Positions 45,013 to 63,400 of a stretch of 64,000 bases of DNA are shown here, one piece after another. Position 1 is the first letter of the stretch. Each line of letters starts with the position of its first letter. The stretch is from assembly GCF_022458985.1 (NCBI RefSeq), contig NC_061771.1, positions 15,787,001 through 15,851,000 on the forward strand, in the 5' to 3' direction. Both the position numbers and the translations under genes were made by a program. The DNA is from Mugil cephalus (Eukaryota > Chordata > Actinopteri > Mugiliformes > Mugilidae). Below the pieces are notes generated by a model that was given only the letters and a program-made list of their open reading frames with translations, made no database searches and was not told the DNA's origin.

Positions 45013-47191
45013 CTAGTCAGGCCCTCTTCTTGAATCACTTTGATCAAAATCTGAAAAATAGTAACATGATGCAGTCATACATTGTGATGCTGTAAACTAA
45101 AGGATGCACTCTTTTGTTTTAAGGTATAAAATTGACAACCTAATAATTCCCTTCCATTTCCCAAGCAAGCTAGATTGACCTTCTCAACTCTGGGAGCATC
45201 ACGTCAAAGACAAAATCTTAAAGTTTTACATCTGATCTCTTTATTTTGTCTGATATGCCTGTGACATTATCAAAGACCTCAGGAGCTCAAAGATCTACTG
45301 AAAAGAAAAATACAAAGTAAACAAATGTACCTTTTTAATGTTGAATCTCTGGGAACACATAACACATAGAATCTTCATTTACCCACAAACATAAATTAAC
45401 CGTACACAACCATCGATCCAAAAATGTATTGAACTTACTTTGTGGTAATCCTCCCATTCCATCTACTGTGGCTGTGTTAGTTATTTGAACAGCCTCCTCA
45501 GGTTTATAGATTTTCTTCACAGAGCATACAGGTTCTTTCAATACGAAGCAACCCCCGAGGGAAACTTCTTCAGGGAGAATGGTTGGTATTCTTTTGTACT
45601 GGTAAACACACCTCACACTTCTCCCCATCTCTGCAGTGGGGTGACTGGCAAAAGTGAGTTGTTGTTGTTGGTGATGTGGTGGTTGTTTGCACAGTCTCAA
45701 AAAGGTGTTTGTGTGTCTGGAAAAGGTGCCACTTTGCAATGTATTTGTGAACACAAGATGCAAGTGCCTTAGCGCAGGGACAATGCCAGGTGTTTTTTCT
45801 TATGTTATGGTTTACAAAGACTCTCCCTAGCGAGCTGTAATGGTGTAATTTGGGCTCATGGACGGAAATGCATATGTGATTTTTAGAACTAGAAAGGTCA
45901 ACGAGGACAGACAAAGGGACATGTGCTTCCTCTGCTTCTCGTTGCCTTGCTTTGCACTCGGCTACTGTAGAGTCGGCAAAAAAAAGGCTTTCCGCCACTT
46001 CCTGGAGGACTTGGTGGTCCAGTTGCTCCTCACTGGCGGTGGTGCTACAGTAATCCAAGGAACGGACGTGATGGCACAAGCTGGGAGAGAGGCCACTTTG
46101 CTCTGCGAGCAGGTGGTATTGTCTGCAATCCTCCATCTCACATCTCGTCACATTTTGTTGATCCAATGTCTTGCGCTGCACATGCACTGGAACGTTGAAT
46201 CCTCTATAAGTTTTTCTAACAGCATAGAGGCCGTTACTTTGGTCAACAGTCGTACTTTGTAAGTGATATTGTGCTGTTATGTCTTTTGTTTTGACATGTT
46301 TTCTTTGGACATGTAAAAACAAATTCCTTTTGTACAAGACAACTGTGCAGTGTGGGCACTTTACATGGGTTGGTGGCACATCCCCAGTGACTGGTTCCTC
46401 TGAAGCAATGGGCTCCTCTGAGTTTGTAGCTGGGGGCGACCGAGAGAGATCTGGCTCTTCTGGTTCAAGTGGAGCAACAGCAGGGGTGTTAGAGGATGCG
46501 GTTTGCGTGTAGGAATGGTCAATTTTCACGGCCAACACAGAAACTGGAAGTGAATACGAATGTTCCACGCTCACTGATGATAAAACAGCAGCAGGGTGGG
46601 TGTCCGGTGAGGGCAGTTGGGAAGGTGGAGCCAGTGTGAGTTGGGCCGCATCATATTTATTTTTGCACTCTATAAGGTGCATTATAATTGAGTCTTTCCG
46701 GATTATTGTAGTTCCGCAAAATGGACAGTGAAAATGGCCTCCATCTCTGCAGCGCAGGTTGCATCTGCAGATGATCATTTCTAAAAGAGGAGAGTAATTT
46801 GTCATAAAAATCCTACAGTACCTGAGAAACAAATATTTACTTAACACCCTACAGAGTTTATACTGATGTATTTTTCATTGCTAAAAACTTTCTGTGATAA
46901 GCTTATCCACAGGCCTCAAAGGAGTGCGACGCAGTATAACACTGGTTACAATATAACCATAGGCGTGCAAAAACACAAGTGCCATTCAAAATTACACGTA
47001 AAGGCATATTATCTCAAAAAGACGCCCATACCATTGAAATGCACTGCGTTTAACACATGATTCAGCAAGTGCTTCTGGATGACACTTTCATTTTTAGTGG
47101 TGTATACGGGGCAGAGAGGACACCCAAACACAGATGGAGACACGGTTGTGTGCTTCAGCTTGTTGTCTTTTTTAATTATAGAAGGGTGCAT
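45013..47191 (-). CDS. C2H2 and SWIM zinc-finger protein of a teleost transposon-like family
   Basis: Minus strand. Exon 47191-47032 starts with ATG right after a CCAG acceptor and encodes a C2H2 finger (CPLCPVYTTKNESVIQKHLL). Exon 46780-45439 continues with a Cys-rich segment and finger (CRCNLRCRD, HFHCPFCGTTIIRKDSIIMH), a Pro/Glu-rich linker, another finger (VKCPHCTVVLYKRNLFLHV) and a SWIM finger (WHCPCAKALASCVHKYIAKW, CxC...CxH). After an ACA/ACC-rich stretch near 45650-45690 the family sequence resumes in another frame (YQYKRIPTILPEEVSLGG, AVQITNTATVDGMGG), so an indel or tiny intron must intervene. A possible last exon 45050-45013 adds NFDQSDSRRGPD and a stop. A 5' noncoding exon may end at 47468 (donor CG|GTAAGA). 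I recall a large fish-specific family with this order; longer members run on into further Cys pairs. Function unknown; DNA binding is plausible. Confidence 0.6.
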
Positions 47192-47499
47192 CTGGAAGAA
47201 AAGAAGGTAAAAAAAGAAAAAAAAAACAATCAATGAAACAACAATCAATGAAAATATGCATGTGTGTCTATGTGTATGTGTGCGTGCGCGCATGGGTATA
47301 CACAGAGTAATAGAAGTGTGCACCACAACACACCAAAAACGCTGATATTGCCATAAGACTTTTCCAAATCCATTATCGCCCTTTCTAGCAGAGTTGCGAG
47401 TAATGACACTCTAATTCGTCAATACCACACTCGTTGGATTATAATTAAAAGTCTATTTTTCTTACCGTTCTCCCGCTTTGCTTTCTTAAAAATAAGTAA

Positions 47500-48612
47500 A
47501 TAAAAATCTTCTTCTTCTACTCCTACTTCTTCTTATTCCTCGTTTATTGGCAGGTTGCAACCATGCATTTAAAGAAGCACATCGCCACCTACCGTATCGG
47601 AGTACACATGGTACCGTCCATCGTCACCATGTTGGAAAAAAACTCCTAAATTCTATTATATAACCCTGTATCCTTCAAATATTATACAGTATCTCTGTGT
47701 GCATCTTTTATCCCCTCTCCTACAGTTCCTAATATAGCCTCAATATTCCATTATTTTCTTTCTTTAATAATTTTTTTCTGTTGATCTTATTTGCTCCTCA
47801 CTGTATTTCCTACAATGTAACAATATATGTTTCACATTTACTGTCATTTGACACTCCACACATTTATATGATTGACTTTAACCAGCCATAAACAGTGTGT
47901 TGTTTAACCCTGTAGGGTTGAATTATAATCTGGTTAAAACTGTCTCCTCCTTTCTGTTTTTCCTCTTCACGCTCTGAGCATTGATAGATTTCTGTGCACT
48001 GTAATATTTCCTTCCGCTACACTCCCTGTCCCAGCCGGTTTGCCACTTTTACATAATTTGTTTTTGGATCACTGCCTTAACCTCTCCTTTTCCCAAAGGT
48101 ACATTTACTATATCTTTCATCCTGATTGCTTTCTTAGCTTTTTAGCTTCTTTCTGCTCCCTCATTCCCTTTTACACCTACATGTGCAGGCACCCAGCAAA
48201 ACCTCACCTCTGTTCTTAGCATGTGCAGTCTGAATAAACTTTGCTGGGATTCCAGTATTAAATCCTCTCGGCTTGATTTCATACTTTTACTATAATGCTG
48301 CAAGAGAATCTACCCAACATACTACTCCATCCGGTTTTACTTCTTCTATCCATTGCAGACCTATGATAATTGCCACCATTTCTGCTGTGGAGACTGACAG
48401 TTGATCAGATAATTTTCTTCCAATACTGTAGTTCAATGTTGCGACATGTACGCCAATTCCCACCTTACCTTCTTCATTTTTAGATCCATCTGCATACATA
48501 TCAAAATAACTATAGTATTTGATTCTTAAATATTGGCGTGCTCTCAGGTTCTTTTCCACTATCTTCCATAACTGTTCTGCACTGAATTCTCCTGCTTTCA
48601 TGTCCAGTTTAC
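47500..48612 (-). mobile_element. 5'-truncated non-LTR retrotransposon (I/Nimb-like, RNase H end)
   Basis: The minus strand encodes an RNase H domain: YADGSKNEEGKVGIGVHVAT, VSTAEMVAIIIGLQWIEEV and WVDSLAAL, then the VPAHVGVKGNE motif in another frame, and a CCHC-like end (VKHILLHCRKYS). The 3' end has GTAGGTGGCGATGTGCTTCT and a GAAGAAG-type tail at about 47500-47525, as in fish I-like LINEs. The endonuclease and reverse transcriptase are missing; frames are broken. It lies just upstream of the zinc-finger gene. Confidence 0.8.
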
Positions 48613-49015
48613 AGTGATTAGGCATAACATTATGACCACCTTCATAATATTGTGTAGGTCTCTCTTGTGCTTCGAAAACAGTTGTATGGCAACAGGATGT
48701 TGTTAGTGGGGGTCTTTGGCTCCTATGGGTTGAGGGGAGGAGCCTCTATGGATCAGGTTTGTTCAAGTGCATCCCACAGATACTTGATCAGTTTAGGATC
48801 TGGTGATTTTTGGAGGCCATGTCAACACCTTGTGCTGTTTTTCCTGTTTTTTGAGTTGTTCCTAAACCATTTTTATTCATGGGTCTGTCAGGCTGCATCC
48901 ATACTGGTGGTGCCTGCTGCCACCAAGGAGTGTCATTGCTATGGGGTGGGGGTGCCAGTTTTGGTCTGGTCTAGGTGGGTGGTACATGTCTAAGTAACGT
49001 CTACATGAATGCCGG
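48613..49015 (-). mobile_element. Tc1/mariner-like element, copy C (one end only)
   Basis: GGCATAACATTATGACCACC at the left matches the copy B right end in inverse; the interior (CACAGATACTTGATCAGTTT, GTCAACACCTTGTGCTGTTT, GGTGGGTGGTACATGTCTAA) matches copy A base for base over long runs. The other terminus is missing. It abuts the truncated end of the LINE fragment. Confidence 0.8.
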
Positions 49016-49417
49016 GACAAGAACTGTATTAAATTACAGAAAAGTGATATATGTAAAAATCATTTATTCCATGCTTTGCTGCTTTTTTTGCATATTTTAT
49101 TTCAACGTCAGTGATCAAATACAATACCTTGCAAACACATATTCAGAAACTCACTTACTTCATTTTTTACTTAGTATGTCACTTATTTCAGTTCTGTCTC
49201 CAACTGCAGCATCGTCTGCTAAGGATTACATTGATATGATAAGCAGAAATAAGTCCTTTCATATTCAGTTACCAGCTGAGGCTTTTTTACCATTTTGTAC
49301 ATTAAATAGTAGAATCAACTCAGCATGACAAAGGACTAAAACACAGATCGCTACTTTGACACACTAATGATCTAGTCTACACAGTTTTCTGTCAAATTTC
49401 GAGCCTTTTAAGGTCTT
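49016..49417. other. ttc39b 3' flank
   Basis: AT-rich sequence following the ttc39b stop on the minus strand. It probably contains the 3' untranslated region. No separate gene. Confidence 0.5.
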
Positions 49418-56621
<7,204 letters not shown>

Positions 56622-56867
56622 TTGATGCTGGAGTCAAAAAACAAACAAAAAGAAATGTTGTTGAACAAAATATGTGATTTGTTTTCTTATTACTACCAGA
56701 AACCAGCTAAACTCTGGGATGCACTGAAAATCCACCTCTCACAGACTACGGGAATTTGGCCTATCGCGGTATTTATTCAGTCTGGGAGTGACTTTGGTTT
56801 ATGGGGCAAGACCATAAATCTGCTTCTTTAACGCCACTGGACATTGTCGGTACCGCCTTTTAACTCT

Positions 56868-56955
56868 CATCTCATCTCATCTTTCGTACCGCTTAATACT
56901 TCACTGGGGTCGCGGGTGGTTACTGGAGTCTATCCCAGCTGGCTTTTTTCAGTCT
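56868..56955 (+). repeat. Dispersed teleost repeat, copy 3 (short)
   Basis: CTCATCTCATCTTTCGTACC then GGGGTCGCGGGTGG and TCTATCCCAGCTGG match the inverse of the end of the 55230-55560 copy and the start of the 8041 copy. Confidence 0.6.
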
Positions 56956-57402
56956 CAACAAGAGATATATTAAGTCTTTACAAAAATTATATTTAAAATT
57001 GGAAATTATATTTCAATTAATGTTTTTGAATCATTAGCTCGTGCAATTCCACACAGTGCTCTTTATGGTTGGCACTTAAAGTGGAGCGGGAGGCAGGGGG
57101 ACAAAATTTGCCATCACAAATTACCATGAGTGTCATCAAGGGACAAATCCCTCAAGCCCCGTCTGGCCAACTACTTTTTGTATATTTGTTCATAATGCTA
57201 TTTCTGTAATTTTTTGATTACACCGCTTATTTTTTATTTTACTTTAATCTAATCTTATTTTTATTTTTCTTAGTGTTAGCTACGGTGACAAAGTAATTTC
57301 CCTCGTGGATCGTTAAAGTCTAAGTCAATGAGACGTGCTGAGATAGCCCTAAGTCCTAAAACTACGTCCCCCATGATGCACCGCGCTTCGTACTGAGGAA
57401 AC
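56956..57402. promoter_or_regulatory. Divergent ttc39b / snapc3 upstream region
   Basis: The inferred ttc39b first coding exon (56621, minus) and the snapc3 start (57403, +) are 781 bases apart in divergent orientation, so a shared promoter region is possible. The bases just before the snapc3 ATG (CATGATGCACCGCG...GAGGAAACATGGCGGC) give a good initiation context; ACATGGCGGC is an inverse YY1-type site overlapping the start codon. Confidence 0.35.
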
Positions 57403-60400
57403 ATGGCGGCGTCCGAACCGTCGACAGCTCCAAACACAAACATCCCGGAATATGAATATGCCGATGTTAACACTAAACCATTTCACATCGGCTCTTTCAG
57501 AAACGAGTGGCTGAGCAGACTGAAGCCAGTCCATTATTCTTATCAGCAGGACGACGAGGACACGTTTGATGCTAACTTTGCTAAAGAGATGGGCATCGGT
57601 GCGGAGACTATGGCTGAACTGAAGTCCGTCTGCAGGTACTCACACCGACGTTATCCCAACGTACGTCTTAATGCGGTTCTTCGTTCACTTATAAATCACT
57701 TTATTAGATACACCCATTCAACTACTAGTTAAGGCCAATTTCTAAACGCTGCCGCATTTTACCCACGACCCCCCAAGTTGGGCGAAGTCTGCACTAGTTG
57801 GGGACAATTTGTTAGAAGTTTTTGAGCCGAATCTGGATCAAACAGGTGGTGGGACCTGATTACAGCAAAAATGCCCATCCAATGGAAAAAGGGTGGGGAT
57901 CAGGAAAGACTGTTGGGAGATGATGGGAAGGAGTGGGGGACATCAAAACTATGATGTTTAGTTGTGGCAGGAGCATGAGTGTCTGTGTAACGTTGGTTGC
58001 AGTGCACGCCACAACGGATGTTTGATACATGAAGTTAACTTCAGTTCAGTCGTGTAGTCTGTGATCACAGTGTGAGATCATCAGTCTTTCAGTCTTCGTA
58101 GCCATTGTCCTGAAGCCAGTGTGTACCCTTAGTCTTTTTTTAAAAAAAATTGTGACAGTTATGTAGTGTGTCCATAGCTTTATGTGACTTGGAACGTAGG
58201 GTGGTTGTTGGTGCCATGTGCTGCTGATTTTCTGGGGTTTTTCACGCACAGCCATCTTTACAGTTTACAGAGAACTGCCCGAAACGGCTCAGATGTCCAG
58301 AGAATACCCCGAGAAGGCAACAGCAGCTTAAATAACCACTGGTTACAACTGCGGTACGCGGAAGAGCATGTCGAACCTTCAAGAACATGAGCTAAAGCAG
58401 TAGAAAACTAAGCCCAGTGCCCTGTTTGTCAGCTGAAAGCAGGAAACTGAGGCTGCAGTCAGCGAGAGCTTGTCGAAACTGGACAATGGAAGTTTGGAAA
58501 AACTTTGGCTGGTTAGATGAATCTCTATTTGCTGTGACATTCCGATCGGGTGGAGCATAAACTTGGCATCCTGCTGTGTATCACGGGTTCAGTCTGGTGG
58601 TGGTGGTGGTGGTCGTGGTTTAATGGAGTGATTCTTGGCCAACTGAGTAGCGTTTAACTAAGGATTGTTGCTGACCATGTCCGCCCCTTTATGACCACAG
58701 TGGAGCCATTTTCTGATGGGAGAAACTGGATAACGCTCCGTGTCACCACCATTTTTTTCGCGTCATGGATGTGCATCTGACAAATTGGCAGCGATTGTGT
58801 GATGCTGTCCCATCAATATGGATCAAACTCTTTTGAATCTATGTCCCGAATAAGTAACACTGTTCTGAGGGCAAAATTGGGTTTGCCCCAGTACTAGAAC
58901 GGTGTACCAAATGCATGGACAAAATGGTTCCTTTTGTGCGTTGTTTCCTAATGTAACAATAACCAGTTTGCTCTTATTCCTTTCAAGCCTGGATTCACTT
59001 CGTTGCCATCCTGAAGATCAGCCTCCCGACACAAAAGTTGTCCCTCCAGATCCAACGCTGAAAACACTAGTGTAGGACTTCTCTTCACTTTATACAAACT
59101 GTGTCCATTCAGCAGTGATTCAAATTTAAATAATGTTTCATTTTCTTTTCTTTTCTCAACAGACAAAGGAAAAAGAGGCAGGATTACAGGGAGTCTCTAA
59201 AAGTCACCAAGAACAGACATGACATGTATGCCGATGAACTGGTGGGTGACGTGAAGCGTGTGATCAGGCTGATTGTGAGATCACCAGACGGTTTGCCACA
59301 CATTTGTAGTTCTGTATCTAAGTGTGACGCTTGGTTCTTCGTGTGATTTCCAGGAGCGTTTAACTATTGGTAGGAGACCAGAGGTGACGAGCGACTTGGT
59401 CCCTGAAGGAGAAATCATTCTAAACATCAACATCTACTACCCAGCTATTTATGAAAAAGTGATTATTCACCTTTCTTTTCAAAGTGTCTAACTGAGGCAT
59501 TTATATTTCAGTGTTGACCCACGTGGCACTGACTTTTCTTCCGTTTAACCCCCAGTTCAACTACGTCAGACCCCACACCACTCTGCTAATGACGGGCTCC
59601 CACACCTTGGCGGAACTTAGGGACGCAATTTGCTGTGTCAGCGACTTGCAAGTGTGTGGAGAGTTCAGCAACACTCCTGACATGGCACCAGACTTCATCA
59701 GCAAAGTAAGCACAAGATGACTGCTGAAGACAAATGTTAATAGTTCACATTTCCAGAGTTTGTTGTAGTGGAGTGTTTGTTGGTGTACCGGTATACAGTG
59801 AGCTTACAGATATGGTGCGTGGGTCTGGGAAGGTAAGCCAGAACATTGGCAATGCACCACATTTATACAGATTAAAACTAAACTCTAGGGTAGCGCTGCT
59901 GAATTCCGGCCCTCGAGGACTGGAATTGGGCAGCACTTCTCTAGGGGATAGGAGACAGCCCAGACATGACCAGTTATCTTATTTACTAAAGTCACATGAG
60001 GATGTGACCTTCTGCACAATAACAACAGTTAGGGCTGGGCGGTATACCGGTTCATACCAAATACCGGTATTTTTTTTCGTTACGATATGAATTTGATTAC
60101 GCAGCGTTCGGAACGCAGCACCGTGAGACACCGTTTCACACCAGACCATTTTCAATGCAGCATCACTGCGAGGCGTGGTGAAGATGGAAAGGTCCGAAAA
60201 ATTAAGTTGCAGAGCAGACCGAGAAGAGTTGCGGCGAAATATTTTTTTAGGGTGACCATTTCTGTCCCTGTTTTCTGGAGACAGTCCCTGTTTTGGGTGA
60301 ACTGTCCCTGAAAATGTCCCCAGTTTTAGCTTTTTATGAATGAGATAAGAAGATTGAGAGGAAGCACAGACTACAATTATTACGGTATTATGCATGGAAA

Positions 60401-63400
60401 AATAAAAATACCGTGATACCGTCAGAATTTTGAAAAATACCCTGTTGTACATTTTTGGTAATACTGCCCAGCTCTAGTAGCAGTGTATTAAATAATGTGT
60501 ACTCGTCAGGAGACTAAACTGGTATTGTTCAACACCACCTCTTCTGGAAATTTGAAATGACTTTGTCACACTATAGATCCCCACTTCACAGTATCCGTGC
60601 ATTTACTGATAATGTGCTATCATCACGTAAGAATATACTAGACAGTATATATACTGTCCTATGTATAGTAATGCATTTCATTGTTTGATGAACTCATTTT
60701 GTTGTGGTTTGTTTCAGGATCATTACAAATCGGCCTTTTTTTTCTTCGAAGGAGTTTTCTACAATGACATGCGATTTCCTGAGTGCCAAGACATCAGCAT
60801 GTAAGTTTTTACCTCCAGGCTGAAATGCTTTAAAGTGTAAGGCTGGTCATACAGTCACCAAAGCCAAGGGAAAAAATGGAAACCAAGAAATAATTTCACA
60901 TTGCATATACATTGAGAACTCTTCAGTGAGCCACATCACTTTCGACCAGTAAAGAACAGATTTGGATATTTTGACCAAAAATAGGTTGATTCAGAGCCAT
61001 AAATATTGATTCCCAGTTGGAAGCTGGATCCACGATGACCATCCAGTGTCTAACCTGTTTGTCCAACAACACTCAGCCTTCAATTTCAGCAAAGACGTTC
61101 CAACAGAAGCTTGAATGTGCATCTCAAAAAGTCAAATTAACTCGACTATTATTGTGATGTTATTGTCAATAGTGCAGCTTACTCAATCAAATTAAGACGA
61201 CAGCGTGAACCTTTGCTAAACGGGCAGATGTGTTCATGTTTATCCCTTCTGATTTCAACTCAAATCTTAGGCAGCTGATTATATTTGTTGCACAACATCA
61301 GAGTTGACTTTTCCTGCATCACATTCTTAACTACCCTAAAAACTCGTGTTGGAAAGAAATGTTGCAGAGCTGATTTGGTCGTGTTACCACAGAGCAACAC
61401 ACAAGTTTCTCAGGCACATTGGTTCGTTCATTAAATTTAAATCTGCAATCATACACTAGTAGTCATCCTTTTCCCAGAGGCACATTTCCAGTTGAAATTA
61501 TGAATGGGCATCTGATCCACAGAAAGTCTCTGTGTCCTCCAGTACGTGCTCCTATGCTGAGATCTTGTGAGCTCTGTTAAACACACGGACACAACACTAC
61601 CAGAAACCACAGACTGTTCCGTTTGTAACATTGAAACATATTTGTTTTTTGTGGTTTGTGTCCTTGGCGTTTGTGTTACAGAACTACTATTGAGTGGGCA
61701 AAGTCCCGTAACTTCCCGTCCTACAGCCAGGCCAAGATGGAGGACACACGGTTTTTGGATCTGAAGGTGAAAGTGGGATTCCCATACCTCTACTGTCATC
61801 AGGGAGACTGCGAACATCTCGTCATCATCACGGACGTCAGGTTAGTGCTTCTCATCGTTTTATTTTATTATGAAACCCACTCCTCCTTAAGATGATCTTG
61901 CCTTTACTTAAAAAAAGTATAAATTTGACATAAACAGTTTGTCATAGTCACATTATGTGTAGTTGTTGACCAAAGCAAATAAGTGTGTCATTGATTAACT
62001 TGTCTAAGTGTAAATATATAGACATTAACAGCATAAAACGCACATAGACATTACAGATACAAAAATAGCACATGAACAAGAGTTGGACTTAAATGATTAA
62101 GCTCAGTAACGAGGAAACTGGACTCACGGCTGTCCACATACAGGATTTGTCCAATATGCCAGTCTCCTCCCAACTTGACATAGAAGCCATTAGGTATTTT
62201 TAACAACAGGGGTCTTCAATGTTTTTCAGGCCAAGGAGGCTCCAAACTGATGGAGTAGGAACCCCCTACCTACTATATGTGTTCTATATTAAACTCTGTC
62301 TAGTGCTATTTATAAATATACATTATTATCATCATTTTGCATTCAGTATTAAGTATTCAAATAATCCACAGGTTCAAATATTATTTTTTTGTATTTTAAA
62401 CATGTGCAACAGTAGGGTGGCCAACTGCCATAAACCTAAACATACCTGACATAAACCGAGCAACGTGCGTCTGGGATTTCACTCGGGGTCTGAATAGGAT
62501 CTCGGACAATTGCGGACAACCTGACAGTGTCAACATGCAAATATGCGGCTTCATGATTGGCTCAACAGCAATAATGGCGGGTCCTGCTGTGTGCAGGAGG
62601 CTTAGATTGAAAGGTTTAGACTTGGGTAGGGTGGTGCTTTGTGTAAAACGTTGCGCTGTTGTTGAGGAAAGAAAGATGAGTCTTCTACTTCCTTGTGGGG
62701 GAAAATAAAATATATATATATGTGTGTGTGTGTGTGTGTAATCAACATTAGCATGAATGAACCTCAGTGGGTTCAGATCTCTCTGCTCCAACGTGTTCGG
62801 GTGCTGTCTACTCGGCCATCGGAGTGGACCAGTCAGAGAGAAAGAAACAAGAAATGAGTAAATGTGTTAAAGCAAATAGCACTCGGCTAGCTGTTTCATG
62901 AAAACTTGTAAGCAAACATGGCAACACCACACAAGACCGTAAAAGAAAAGTAACAAGTATCTGAAATTTAAACCTAAGTACAGTACTCGCGTAAATGTAA
63001 CTTTTCCCAAACTATTTTCTGTTCGTGCCACCATTGGTTTGACACTTGTAGGATGCTGTCTGTTATTAATCAGTTGGCCCAATACGCTTTCACTGCACTG
63101 TAACTGAAAGAGACTAAACTTCAGTGTTCTATCACTTAATATTTTTTCTACCTAATTAACTTATTTTGTTACTAAGATAAAGAGGTGTACATATGGCTGG
63201 TTTGGTCCAATCAGCTGTACAAAACCCAAAGGTAATCAGTAAAAGATAAACCACTGCCTTTTGTTTTATACTTGGGTCACTGAATACCTTTGAGTATTCA
63301 TATTGAAAGGTTTGTCAGCAAATGCCGACAAAGTTGTTGATGTTTCGTGTTGGTCAAGTTACTCAAGAATGTATGGATTTTTTTTATATTTATTTGTTAA

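Noticed and set aside
45858-46512. Two + strand frames of 134 and 77 codons
   Set aside because: Both are antisense to the SWIM gene exon, whose zinc-finger motifs decide the strand.
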